Shown: piece after piece, positions 46,384-56,749 of the stretch | How positions within the stretch are numbered: the first letter of the stretch is position 1 | Layout of the letters: every line of letters begins with the position of its first letter | NCBI GenBank assembly: GCA_963930655.1 | Contig: OZ005607.1 | Span: 20,596,374-20,660,373, forward strand | DNA length: 64,000 nt | From: Myrica gale | Lineage: Eukaryota > Streptophyta > Magnoliopsida > Fagales > Myricaceae | Direction of reading: 5' to 3' | Position numbers and translations under genes: made by a program | The notes under the pieces: model-generated | The model's database searches: none | Told to the model about the DNA's origin: nothing | The model's input: the letters and a program-made list of their open reading frames with translations, nothing else

Positions 46384-46594
46384 GTGTTTGTTTGCGGAAA
46401 TTTTGGGGTGGTAGAAATTTTGGGATATTGGGATTAGTGAAAAAATAAAGATATTTTGTGAAAGTTGGTGAAAAAATGAGAACAGAGAAGATTTGAGTGA
46501 ATATTATAATAATAAAACATTATTTGATGTAAAAAAATTTATTAATTTATAATTTTTTATAATATGCATGCCCAACATTTCGAGAAACAAACAC
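46384..46594. repeat. Short MITE, family A, with inverted ends
   Basis: It starts GTGTTTGTTTGCGGAAATTT and ends ACATTTCGAGAAACAAACAC, an inverted pair. The interior has GTTGGTGAAAAAATGAGA, TATTATAATAATAAA and TAATTTTTTATAAT as in the other copies. Confidence 0.8.
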
Positions 46595-46769
46595 TAAGAA
46601 AGACACCTCAAATGAAGATTTTCAAAGGGAAAGGAGGTTACATCTTGAAGACTTAGGATATCATTTTATAACTCCTAAACTTGCTTAATAAGTTGGCTTA
46701 ATTTTCACACAAACTTTGATATCATATGAAATCAATTTTTAAAACTTTATTCTATATCTTTCAATTTTA

Positions 46770-46995
46770 ATGGTGTTTGTTAGGTTAAAATTTTAGTAAA
46801 ATTTTAGGAGTTGGTAAAAAGGTTGAAGAGAGAGAATTGAAAAAGTGAAAAAGTTAGAGAAAAAGTAAGAGAGAGAATGAAAAAGTAAGTAAAAAAGTAA
46901 AAAAAAAAAGTTAGAGAAAAAGTAAAGAGAGAGAATAAAAAAGTAAGGATGTTAAAATTTTGGTAAAATTTTGTTAAAACTGTAGTTTAGACTTG
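46770..46995. repeat. Purine-rich derivative of MITE family A
   Basis: The GTGTTTGTTAGG start is followed by repeated GTTAGAGAAAAAGTAA(A)GAGAGAGAA blocks, which look like internal tandem expansion of the family's purine-rich segment. Confidence 0.55.
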
Positions 46996-47527
46996 AAATT
47001 TCAAGTGTTTATGTTTCCAAATAAACTCCTATACTTTCAAAGTTATATAAGTTGAGTTTAATTCAAAAGAGCAAAATTTCTTAGAATATCAAGTTTGAAG
47101 GAGAATAAACTCTCCAACATTTATAGACACGATTAGAGTAAATCACATTCAAATTTGTGGCATGTGGTTCATTTATGTAGCAATCATTCTTCTCCTTTCG
47201 TTTTCAAAATAATAATAAATAAAAGAAAGATCATCAAGCCAAAACACATATACTCTTTGCCGGATTCGAAGACAATTGAGCGGGAATGAAAAGACATGGT
47301 ACAGCCTTGGTTTTTGCTCCTTTCTTCTTTCTTTTTTGGGCACGCAGGCACAACTTTTGGGGGTACAAATATTATGCACAACTTTTGGGGGTACAAATAT
47401 TATGCTACATTAATGAAAATAATAGACAGTTTTTCTTATGAACAGGAAGAAGAAAAGAATAAAAAGGGGCGTTCAAAGTCATAAATAGATTAGAGACAAG
47501 TTCAGATAGAAAAAGATCAGATATAGT

Positions 47528-50031
47528 TCAAAAGTAGTCCTCGGTCCTTCCCTTGAAGCCAATTTGCCCAAAAGTAAGGCAGATGAAGAGTCCCAAGTGC
47601 CAGGTCACCAACCATAACCTGCTCATCACAAAACCCAACTCATATGGAAGAAAGAAAGAAAAAAGAATATATTAAAGATAGACACTGAAGGTTGCATACA
47701 GAAAATGATAACTAGTTTAAAGTGGTAGAGGTATTTTAAAACTATACATTGAATATTATAGAATATTTTCTACAGACTATCAATAGCGGTCCCATGGTCT
47801 AGTGGTCAGGACATTGGACTCTGAATCCAGTAACCCGAGTTCAAGTCTCGGTGGGACCTGTAATTGTTTTCTTCCTCTAGAACATTTTCACTCTCTATTT
47901 ACTTAAATTTAATTCTTTATTCTGTTGGGCCTTAATTAGCTGTCTCTATTTACTAGTTAATTCCTTATTTTGTTGGGCTTAGACTAACCTCACAACTGCC
48001 GAAATAATTAATGATGCTGCATTCAAGAACGCAGTGGCGGAACCAGGACTCAAGTTGAGGGGGGACAAACTCCTAAAGCGAAATGATAAATTTTTTTATT
48101 ACTTAATGCAAAAGACGTTTTAGAGTTAAAATAGCGAAAACTAATGAATAAAAACATTAAAAATATTGAAATACACTATTGTAACTCCTTAAAAAATATT
48201 CTTACTCATAATTTTTGAATCATAGCTCTCTAGAACCCCTCATTATTTTCTCATATTGCTTATTGGTTTTGAACCATAACTCTCTAAAACCCCTCATTGT
48301 TTTCCCATTTTGCTTCTTAGGAAAATCATAACCAACAAGCCAAGTGATTGACAAGGAATTTTGATCAAATACTCCTTACGAATTTAATCTCCAATCCCAA
48401 CATCATATTCTTCAATGAGTTTACGTAACCTTGAGTCAGCAATAATATAATCCAGACTAAACAAAAGACAAGGTCTTTTCGAACTAATATTCGCATCAAA
48501 AGTAGGAGTATTAAGCGATTCCACATTGGCTGACTTTTTTTTTATCCAAAACTTATCCATAATCTAAACAAAACAAAATGAAAATTCATCAACCAATTCA
48601 ATTCACTAATCAAAATTAAAAACAATAAAACTTTAAACACCAACGTTCTAATCTCTTCAAATATACAACATTTATATGTCTACTAGGTTACTATCATGTT
48701 CAGTATATTAAGTAATCAAAATATAAATGAACAAAGATTTATAAACTCCATATCTCCTCTCTCTCCCTCTCTCTTACGCATGGGATGTGAGAAATTTGAG
48801 ACAAGTAATCAACATGTAATTCTCCTACCTACTCTACCGCTGAACAACTCTTCAAACTAATCTAAATAAATTTTCCCCAAAAACAATGAGATTATATTGC
48901 CAGATTTTAGCACTCTATGAGTAGAAAATATGTGTATTGAATATATTTTTATAGTAAAATAGATATAATAAACAGAAACAATAAAAAAAACCATAATATT
49001 GAAAGACTTGACTTATAAACCACAACACATTAAACTATATATATAAAATAGATAGGAAAATACATATAAAATATATATATATATGAACCAAGGGGGGCAG
49101 CTGCCCTTGGCTCCGCCACTGCTGAAGAACGGCCAGTCCGCCCAAAATAAAACATGTTGAAGAGCTATGAGCTAGGTTCATCTAGACGATAATTCTCTTC
49201 AGTTTGATCCCACTCAATATATGGGCGCTATAATATTTATCTATGAAACCATTTTCGAGATCAAAGTATAAAGAACAGTAGCTATATATATACACGTTTG
49301 ACAAGAAATATATAAAAGAATACAATAACTTGAATGGGAAAATATAATTACAAGAGAGAGGTAAGATATTTAGAATTTGACAAAAAAAAAAAGAGAGAAG
49401 AAAATGGAAGCGAAAAATAGAATGGTACGTACCAGAACTGAGACTGGAGAGGAGGAGGTGAGGGGAAGTGGGCGAGCTCAGCTCCAATGCTTTCAAAGAA
49501 GAGCCCCGTCAAACTCTTGCCATCGATTGCCGGTACGCTGGATGGAGCTAGCCACCCTATTAACCCAAATCCTATCACATTCAAATCCGTGCGCAGCCAG
49601 TCTCTCTCAAAGCTGCTTTTTCCCAGTTCATCATACAACCCAACATAATCCCATCCATGCATCAGTCCTTATCACCAAAATGATCAAGAAAAACCGAGTA
49701 CCCTGCTCAGTTATAAAACAAACGAAGTTCTACTTACCAAGTAAACTTTCCTCCTGAAGCACCCACCTGCCTCAGAGGATTCCTTACAGCCCCAGTGGAC
49801 TTCAAAAAACCTGCAGAAAACAAAAGAAACATAAATCAAAGAGCAGAACAGAACACAAACAGATATACGTGAAATTGCTGAGACCCGAGAAGCGCAAACG
49901 AGGTTTGAGAGCTTTCGAGCAGCACCTGAAGTGAGGTTTGTTCTCTTAGCTGCTGAGACCCGAGAAGGTGACGACAATGAGGAGCGGCCCAAGCCTACGA
50001 CGGTTGATGAGGTGGCGAAGGTTGCAGCCAT
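47528..50031 (-). CDS. PSAO: Photosystem I subunit O (PsaO), 149 aa precursor
   Basis: Four exons were spliced by eye: 50031-49926, 49810-49738, 49612-49433 and 47618-47528. All junctions are GT-AG, 450 nt in total, no internal stop. Residues 1 to about 55 are a Ser/Thr-rich chloroplast transit peptide (MAATFATSSTVVGLGRSSL). The mature part has FERDWLRTDLNVIGFGLIGWLAPSS (first membrane helix), GKSLTGLFFESIGAELAHFP and LWLVTWHLGLFICLTFGQIGF (second helix), ending GRTEDYF as in plant PsaO. Family knowledge: PsaO is a small thylakoid subunit of photosystem I beside PsaL/PsaH, involved in docking of mobile LHCII during state transitions. The last exon lies 1.8 kb away, beyond an intron holding a tRNA gene and a hAT-like element. 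An in-frame ATG upstream at 50298 is rejected because the transit peptide starts at 50031. Confidence 0.95.
47788..47859 (+). tRNA. tRNA-Gln (CTG anticodon)
   Basis: A complete 72-nt cloverleaf without intron. The acceptor stem is GGTCCCA/TGGGACC with discriminator T. The D arm is GTCT/GGAC around AGTGGTCA (A box TGGTCTAGTGG). The anticodon stem is TTGGA/TCCAG around loop CTCTGAA, anticodon CTG at 47821-47823. The T arm is CCGAG/CTCGG with loop TTCAAGT (B box). CCA is not encoded, as expected for a nuclear plant tRNA. It lies inside PsaO intron 3 on the opposite strand. A run of T about 10 nt downstream (TTGTTTTC) may serve as weak pol III terminator. Confidence 0.97.
48031..49122. mobile_element. 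hAT-like element (CAGTGGCGGA ends) in PsaO intron 3, about 1.1 kb
   Basis: It starts GCAGTGGCGGAACCAGGACT and ends CTTGGCTCCGCCACTGC. Flanks TCAAGAAC (48023-48030) and TGAAGAAC (49123-49130) match in 7 of 8 positions. After the end it has the family phrase ACAAACTCCTAAAGCGAAAT, shared with the start of 24793-26373. The interior is AT-rich and a copy of CATAACTCTCTAAAACCCCTCATT occurs twice (about 48220 and 48280). No transposase is intact. Confidence 0.8.
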
Positions 50032-50208
50032 TTTTCCTGCAAAGTTTTTCCTTATGCTAGAGGGACTGATCACCTGTTGATCAGAAATGAAACTGGGCGG
50101 TGGTATTGGTGTTACAGAGCTGGTTCTAAGAGTTAGGCTCTTGACAAATGTGAAGGAGATTTTGTGGCAGATAGATTGCTTGGATGGGCTGTAATTCAAT
50201 GATATTGT

Positions 50209-50276
50209 GCCACGTCGGAGTTGCGAGGATAAAGTGGGGTCTGATACTAGTTCTAAGGGTATCTCAAGTTCACGTG
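50209..50276 (-). promoter_or_regulatory. Candidate light-responsive promoter elements of PsaO
   Basis: A G-box CACGTG (50271-50276), a GATAA I-box-like site (50228-50232) and an ACGT core (GCCACGTC, 50209-50216) lie 180-245 bp before the PsaO start codon. I see no good TATA box, which is common for photosystem genes. The combination fits light regulation; function is inferred. Confidence 0.45.
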
Positions 50277-50298
50277 TAGCATGAGCGCGTGGATACAA

Positions 50299-51289
50299 GT
50301 CGAATAGGTTTGGAATACTGTGGATAAAGAATAAAGGAAGAAGCTACCTAGGGTCCTAGATAATAGCTTAATTTTGTTTTTGTTAAACTTGAAATATTAT
50401 ATATGAAGCAAACGTACAGTAACGAGAAAGCAGAAAAAAGCCTAAAAAACAAGAGAAAAAAAAAAACTAAAAACAAAGCTACGGTTGTCCAACACCATTA
50501 AACTTTTATTAGCCTCTGTTAAGGGGATTAATAGGGGATGATTGAGGGTGAAAATTTTGGATATTAGGGTTTAAGAAATATTATAAAGTAAAGATATGTT
50601 ACGAGAGTCGGTGAAAAGTGAAGAGAGAGAAATTTTTAATAAATATTATAATAATAAACTGTGCAGGAAGTAACGTATCTATAAAAGGAGTGACAATCAC
50701 TCAAGCTGCTAATGAGTAAGCTTCCAAGTTATCAGTTCGAAGAATATGAAAGGAAGTAAAAGAAAGAATAGAGGAAAAGAGTGGTTGGACATGGATAATC
50801 GATGCAATCTTTTAGGGGATGAACAAGTTGGTAATGGTAAGTAGATTCTTGCAAGTAGGATAAGAAAATGCTTTTCATTGAGTTGTCAAGTCGCCTTAAT
50901 TCAATATTGAAGAAGACTGACAATACATTCTCTTATGATGAGTTTACAACATTCAAATTTTTTATCAAATAAAATAATTTTAAAATAATCTATCTTCCTT
51001 CCTTAAATCATCTCTTTTTATTACAATAAAAATAATAAATTCACTCGAATCATTTGTTTCCTCAATATTTTTGCCATTAGAAGAGTTAAAACAGAGGTTT
51101 GGTTATATCAATGAGGCCTCGGGCCTTGTACGTTGGCGAAGCTTAACGGCCCATTAGAAGAATTTAAAACAGAGGTTTGGTTGTTGTAAAGCTACTAAAT
51201 TATAATCTATAAAAAAGCTACTAAATTATAAAGTTTATGTCATCTTTAATTTATTTGGCCAGCATGCTCAATACAATTTTTTTAGGGAA
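50299..51289. other. Intergenic stretch with MITE remnants
   Basis: It contains a truncated family-A MITE at 50521-50665 and reverse-oriented family-A phrases near 50965-51063. A partial duplication of the phrase TTAAAACAGAGGTTTGGTT occurs at about 51085 and 51165. No gene is seen. Confidence 0.55.
50521..50665. repeat. Short MITE, family A, truncated
   Basis: It has GGGGATGATTGAGGGTGAAA, GGGTTTAAGAAATATTATAA, AGAGAGAAATTTTTAATAAA and TATTATAATAATAAAC in family order. The right third is missing. Confidence 0.7.
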
Positions 51290-51850
51290 AAGTGATATAT
51301 TTTTCTATTTTTTTAAGACTTATAGTTCATGGTTTTTCAAATTTTAGATCCTATTTATTTTGGTTAGAGAACATAATTTAACAAATTAAATCTATATTTT
51401 CTTAACAATTTAAATTTTTGGAATGAATAGTAGAACGAGGGCCCTGCCCCGTCATGCAGGTAGAGAGTCCCCATCGACTGTGATCCCATCTTGTGCGAGG
51501 TGGGGAGTCTTGGACAGCACAATCTGATAATCCCACTGGTGGTAGGGAAACTCTTTCACCCGCTTTCTTAATTGGGACAAAGTGGAGGGCACTTGAACAT
51601 TTTCCTAGTCTCTATGGGCGAAGCCAGAATTTGGCTTTTGGGAGGTCAAAATACAATATTAAAAATTTTGAAAAGCCAATGTCAAAAAAATAACAAAAGA
51701 GGGGTAAGATTTTCCATATTCGCCTTATTACAAGGCATTGGAAATCCACATTTGTGAATTTAGCGAAGGATTAATTGACAAAAGAATCAATTGGGTCTCG
51801 AATTTTAAAAGTGGTGAAACTTGAGTTTTAAAGTTTAAAATAGAAAGCAC
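51290..51850. repeat. Dispersed repeat C, copy 1
   Basis: It shares order and wording with 56750-57540: TTTGGTTAGAGAA, AATTAAATCTA, AGTC(T)CCCATCGACT, TTGTGCGAGG, AACTC or ACTCTTxCACCC, AAAGTGGAGGGC, GAAGCC.GAATTTGGCTTTTGGG and ATTGACAAAAGAATCAATTGGGTC. Both copies lack a clear long frame. Its class is unknown. Confidence 0.7.
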
Positions 51851-51892
51851 GAAACTTATATGTTTGATTATTTATTTTGAAAATATTTTTTT

Positions 51893-52265
51893 AGGTTAAA
51901 TACATTTTTCACCTTCCGACTATTGGGGTTTTGACAGTTTGCACCTCAAACTATCAATTTCGTTACATTTTGCCCCCTTAACTATCAATCATTTACACTT
52001 TACACGTCATGCCGTTAATTTGGATGGAAATTACTATTTTTGTTCAGTGAAATGACGATTTTAGCCTTATAATTTTTTATAAATATATTTTGTATATATA
52101 TAAATTTATCTTCTCACAAAACAAAAATAGCAATTTCAGTCCAAATTAACGGTATGGGGTGCAAAGTATAAACAATTGGTAGTTGAGGGGCAAAATGTAA
52201 CGATATTGATAGTTTGGAGTGCAAAATGTCATACCTTAATAGTCGGGGAAGAAAAATGTTTCTTT
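51893..52265. repeat. Foldback MITE, family B
   Basis: The left arm has GGTTAAATACATTTTTCACC and TTTGCACCTCAAACTATCAA. The right arm has TTGATAGTTTGGAGTGCAAA and GGGGAAGAAAAATG as inverted counterparts. Order is the same as in the other copies. Confidence 0.75.
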
Positions 52266-52907
52266 CCCATATTTTTTTTAATGATTGAAAAAAGTTACAA
52301 TGTATTTCTTTGCCATATATGTGTCTTGTCTCCTTTCCTTTTGTTTGTTTGTACCGCTAGCAATTGCAATAGCTGTCAAGGTTAGTGACCAATTTGGTCT
52401 CTGGATTTTACACCCTTTTAAAAATTACTCCATGAGTTTCAAATATGCTCAAATTAGTTATTGGGTTATTTTTGTTGCCGATTTAATCCTTCTGTCTAAT
52501 TCTGTTTCTTACATGCACAATCAGCTAACGACGGGCTACGTCACGCCCAATGAGAAGTCGCCATATGTACGACTTCGAAAAAAAACCCTTAGAAGGACAT
52601 CTAAGTTGGCATCAACGGTAAGAAAAATAAATTTTCTAGAATTTGCATTAAACTTTCTAAAATTATAATCCCAACATTACTTTTACACGAATACCAATAC
52701 AACTCAATATTACATTTTTTACACACATCAATACAAGTCAACACCTTCTACACGGATATCAATAAAGTTCAAACATCACCTAAATATTTATAACATATTT
52801 AACATCCTTAAAATATTTTCTAAAAAGAAACATGTAGATTTTTTCGAGAATGAGAAACCGACCATGCTTAGGAATGCATATTTGGATGGTATATAGTGGG
52901 GGATCGG
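52266..52907. other. Intergenic stretch
   Basis: No gene is recognised. A 127-codon frame at 52285-52668 has a hydrophobic start, but it overlaps repeat-like sequence and resembles nothing that I know. Confidence 0.4.
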
Positions 52908-53090
52908 CAGAGGCGGAGCCAAGGGGTGCGGGTGGGGGCGACCGCCCCCACTGGCTCCAAAACTCCATTGATTTTTTTTTGGATCTTAAGAAGCAGGTTT
53001 GCCCCCACTGGCCCAGCCGCCCAGGCCTGCCCACAGGGCCAGTGGGGGCGGGAACGGGCCAGCGGGGGTAGTGGGGGCTAAACATCACTG
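52908..53090. mobile_element. Left end of a hAT-like element (CAGAGGCGGAGCC)
   Basis: CAGAGGCGGAGCCAAGGGG is the family end. It is followed by a G/C-rich stretch with repeated TGGGGGCG and GCCCCCACTGG blocks. I could not match it to a right end with a target duplication, so the element may be truncated. Confidence 0.5.
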
Positions 53091-54439
53091 AACATAATTC
53101 AAAATCGAACCTCATCCTCGCAGCTTGTTCTCTGGGACAGTGAGGTGATATGCTTGTGGATCTCACACTTCCGTAAACAGAGAGGGAGGGAGGGAGAGAG
53201 ATGATGATGATGATCGGGTCCGCCATGGCCATCTAGCTCCCCGCGAGCCAATGTCTGCTCCTCCCCCATGTTGCCCTGTAATTCTCACTCTCGTGGATTC
53301 TGAAAAACTTTCACTTCGAAATGCTTTGTGCTCTCAAGGCTTCCAAATGAAGCGATAAAAAGAAAGGAGAAAACTTCCTTCAACAGCTCAGGGCAGCTTT
53401 TTAGCAACTGAGAGTTTCAATTTCCTTCACTTTTCCCGTATTTTCTTGGCTGCCAAGGGAGCGTTCCTTGTTGCCTTTATTTCTTTGAACATTTTCTTCT
53501 TAATTGTAGATTGTCGTTCAATGTGGAGCTTGGAAGATGTTCATGGAGTCAACGTCACCTCTTGCGGGCTTTCTCACGCTAGCGGATTTGATGGGCCGTG
53601 GTACTAAACACAGTTGATTGTATTATAGAGCTAGTTGAATGACTTACGTAATGCCTAAGTAGGTTTTAGAATTTCCTTGTGACTGATAATAGACTCTTGA
53701 ATAGGCGGTTGCATTGGCTTCAGTAACTTAATCTAATGTAAAAAAAACTCAAGTTATTGCCAGTTGGTAAAAGCACTCCAGTTGAGAATTGTATTTGGAA
53801 ACACTTATTAACTCGAACTATATAAAAATAGGAGAAACTACTCACCTTTCCCTTGGGCTAAAAGTCCATTTTAAGGAAAAAAATGAAATAGAAAATTTTC
53901 GGGAAGTTTGTGAATTATAAAGTCTAAGAGATTTAAACCGTTTTCACTGGTGCTCTGCAAGGTCCTTAGTTGTCTTTCTACTTATCAGATTGTCCAGCTA
54001 CATTGTATTCATTACGATGTATAGTAATATCCAGAATAAACATTCATGTATGATATACATGAGTGGATTGTGAAGTCTAAAATCTAGGTCTGTCACTAGA
54101 AAGAACACTCTGAGTACAAATAAAATTCGGGCATCCATGGAGCAGTTGGGCTCAGCTTGGGATCCTGAGAAACAGAATGGGAGGTCACAGTACCATCCAC
54201 TGGCTCGGTCCCGCAAAATGCACTTTGCTGCTTTGCGTCTGCAAACGCTCATGTTCTTGTAAAATGCACTTTGCTGCTGGTATATTTCATGTTTTTGAGT
54301 TGATGATCATAGTAGAGTTTCAGAGTGTCTTTCTTTAGATTCTTGTACGCACTGTGATCTGCTTATTTGATACTAAAGTCTTCATTATATAATATGTGAT
54401 ATCTTGTTGTTTAGATTGACATGAGAAATAGGTTTGAAG
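53091..54439. other. Intergenic stretch
   Basis: It contains short GAGG and ATG microsatellites (53181-53212) and no gene that I can support. Confidence 0.45.
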
Positions 54440-54594
54440 ACAACCACTAGGAACTTAGAGACTTCAGTGCAAATCTCAGTCCTTAATTTTCGATATTTTA
54501 ACACTTAAGACATTTTGCATTATGTAGGAATTTTTTTTTTCATTTCGTCTTAAGAGTTCGCCCCTCCTCAAATTGTGTCCTGGATCCGCCACTG
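54440..54594. mobile_element. Right end of a hAT-like element (GGATCCGCCACTG)
   Basis: It has the same order as the right end of 57720-58647: TTAATTTTTGATATT-type phrase, TTTTTCATTTCGTCTT, TTCG(A)CCCC, TGTCCTGGATCCGCCACTG. The left end was not found. Confidence 0.55.
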
Positions 54595-55051
54595 GCCTTC
54601 CTCAGTTTTTCCTAAGCATTGCCCTTGGCTCACCACACATGAGCTGATGAGCGAGTTATTAAAACCACCTATAAACGACACAGTTCAAGAAGTAAGTTGG
54701 ATTCAAGTGGAACAGAGTAGTTTTGCAAAAGCAGAGGCTATTTACGTAGAAAAAAAAAAAGCAGAGGCTATTCCAATTTCCAACTGCATTTTGAGGTTAC
54801 CGTACATGCTAACCTGGCTGTCGTTTTGAAGATTTTTTTTTTGTTTCAAGGTGGACACATGGAGACTTTTTATTGGGCGTGACGCCGCTTGCATTGTCCA
54901 TGTAAGGTACGAAATTGGACCGACTGATTAAATAGACAAATAAAGATGACTATTTTAGCAAATTTGAAATCCAAAACTAATTTTTAAAAGAGTGTAAAAC
55001 CCTAAGGCGAAATTGGTGATTAATCCTAACTGTAAAAACAAGCGGTTTTCT
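54595..55051. other. 3' flank of the F-box gene
   Basis: No feature is recognised apart from short A- and T-runs. Confidence 0.45.
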
Positions 55052-56078
55052 CTACCTGAAGAAAACCAAGTACAAAAATACAACGAAAATGGTAAGACTG
55101 CAGAGCATGTCGACCGCCCTGTCTCTCCTCTTCCTTGTCTCTCGCCACACTCTTTTCATCTCCAAATACCCTTCAAACCTCACTTTCGCTTCCCCTCTCC
55201 TCTCCTTCTTTCTCTTCCCACTCTCCATTGCCGCCCTCAGTACTACCAAACTGTCCCTCCCATTCAGATGCTTTTCCATGTCCTCCATCAGCAAGTTCAC
55301 CTCCGTAACGTGCATCTCACTTCCCACCTTCCCCCCGCACTTGACAACCACGCCGCACTGCACGAACTCTGACGTCGACGTATTCCCAGCCATGATCATC
55401 GCGTATCGGAGCTGTATGTCTCCGGTCAACCAGTGGCGCTCCACAGAAACGGGTCGTCGGCTGGACACATTCACCGCCCTCTTTCGGGTCTGGTCGATCA
55501 CGATCCAGCTCAGGGTCAAATTCTCCTCCAGGTGCTTTAGCCACGCTTGGTCCTCTCCGACGTTTCGTAAATCGTATCGATGTTTGAATCGTCTCTTTCT
55601 GGCCAAGCAGGTCGATATGGAAAGGCGCGCAGAGGAACCACCCAGTCTTGGTCCGGGTCTGGGTTTCGAGCACTCTAGAGAATATCAGCTCGTTCTCGTA
55701 GTGAACATCGACGGCTGAGAGTAGCACCGGAGGGAGACATGAGCGGTCGGGATTCTTCGGCCGCGAGAGGTGATCGAGCACCGGAAATGAATCGGAGAAA
55801 AACGAACGGTGTCCGGCTGGGAAGGAGGAGATGAGGTGGCGGAGACGCGGGTGGTCGATCGAGGGCCACTTGGAGGCGCAGATGTCCCGCCAGAGCTTTT
55901 CTTCGGTGGAAAGCGCGTGCAGCTGGGACGATGCACTGGCAGCGGAGGCAAGAGTGGGGCCGTCGAGTAGGTTGAGGATGTGGCTCTGTATGATATCGGA
56001 ATGGACAGCTGAGAAGTCCGTGACACCGTCTTGATAATCAACGGCAGCGAAAGGTGTGGTGGCCGTACAAGAAGCCAT
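55052..56078 (-). pseudogene. F-box protein (At2g27310-like) with one frameshift
   Basis: The first frame (56078 to about 55580) begins MASCTATTPFAA and holds the F-box at residues about 24-70 (HSDIIQSHILNLLDGPTLAS, KLWRDICASKWPSID). It continues with LSAVDVHYENELIFSRVLET and FHIDLLGQKETIQTSIRF. The family then continues in the next frame (about 55570 to 55052): HLEENLTLSWIVIDQTRKRA, SSRRPVSVERHWLTGDIQLR, EFVQCGVVVKCGG and a final hydrophobic LCSLTIFVVFLYLVFF. The total of 1027 nt is one base more than a multiple of three, so a single-base insertion near 55560-55600 explains it. Family knowledge: such proteins bind SKP1 in SCF ubiquitin ligases, and the C-terminal helix suggests a membrane anchor. 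It is either a young pseudogene or a sequencing error. The intact frames on both sides favour a recent event. Confidence 0.85.
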
Positions 56079-56150
56079 AGTTTCAAGAGATTCTTTTCTT
56101 TGGAGCTATTGAATCGGGACCCAGAGCATGGAGGAAACGAAGGATCTTAT

Positions 56151-56158
56151 TATTTATA
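56151..56158 (-). promoter_or_regulatory. TATA box of the F-box gene
   Basis: TATAAATA on the minus strand lies about 75 bp before the start codon, a normal plant position with a leader of about 45 nt. Confidence 0.55.
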
Positions 56159-56307
56159 GACAAGTAAAGACTAAATAATTATCATAGTAATAATTTTATT
56201 TATTCATGGATGGGAGAAACAATTCAAGGGCAAATTTTGTTCTCTCTCTCTTCTGTTTAAAGCTTCAAAGCATCCAGCAGTGTTTGAAAAACCCGTTTAA
56301 AGAGGTT

Positions 56308-56497
56308 TAAGGTTGTGTTTGAGTATTAAAAATTTTTTTGGGTAAGTTAAAATTTTAAAGTATTAGATTTTGTGAAAAAGTGAATAGAGAGATTATTTTT
56401 AATATTTATTATAGTGAAAAATAATGATGTGATGAGGAGAGAGATTATATTATAATTTTTTATTGTATTAAAATTTTAAGTAACAAACATAGCCTTA
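56308..56497. repeat. Short MITE, family A, with inverted ends
   Basis: TAAGGTTGTGTTTGAG at the left and AACAAACATAGCCTTA at the right are inverted with two mismatches. The interior shares TTTGTGAAAAAGTGAATAGA and TAATATTTATTATA with the family. Confidence 0.75.
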
Positions 56498-56749
56498 GAT
56501 TACTTTCTAATGTAATACTGCACCTAAAAGACTACCAGTAGCCCATAATGAAAATGACTCCATGTTTTGCATTTCTAATTACAAGTATCATGTCCTTTCC
56601 AGATATCTACTTTGCACCTGATATAAGTCACACATAAGACACAAAAGAGAGTATATCAGCAAGCTTAATTCAATTTTTTAACAAAAAAAATGGTATAATC
56701 TCCTCTCTCTTTCTTTTCACCACTTGATCCTAAAACTCTTAAGTATTTA

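Larger units (their letters stand above)
45774..47527. other. Intergenic region with family-A MITEs
   Basis: It contains MITE copies at 46384-46594 and about 46770-46995 (listed separately), and a 27-bp tandem duplication of CACAACTTTTGGGGGTACAA at 47349-47402. No gene is supported. Confidence 0.55.
47619..49432 (-). other. Intron 3 of PsaO
   Basis: This 1.8-kb intron splits a Trp codon before the second membrane helix. It contains tRNA-Gln (47788-47859, opposite strand) and a hAT-like element (48031-49122). The two other introns are about 115-125 bp. Confidence 0.9.

Noticed and set aside
49711-50298. 195-codon frame starting upstream of PsaO
   Set aside because: The part before residue 90 is leader sequence read through, and the part after exon 1 is intron or the wrong frame. 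The transit peptide starts at 50031 and spliced exons give the proper PsaO.
52285-52668. 127-codon frame with hydrophobic start
   Set aside because: It begins next to a foldback element, has no family similarity that I know, and the composition is that of the surrounding repeats.
52908-54594. A single hAT-like element spanning both family ends
   Set aside because: The 8-bp flanks (GGGATCGG and GCCTTCCT) do not match, so the two ends probably belong to different, truncated copies.
55089-55718. 209-codon open frame on the plus strand
   Set aside because: It is antisense to the F-box gene, whose minus-strand frames carry recognisable family motifs. The plus frame is a composition shadow.
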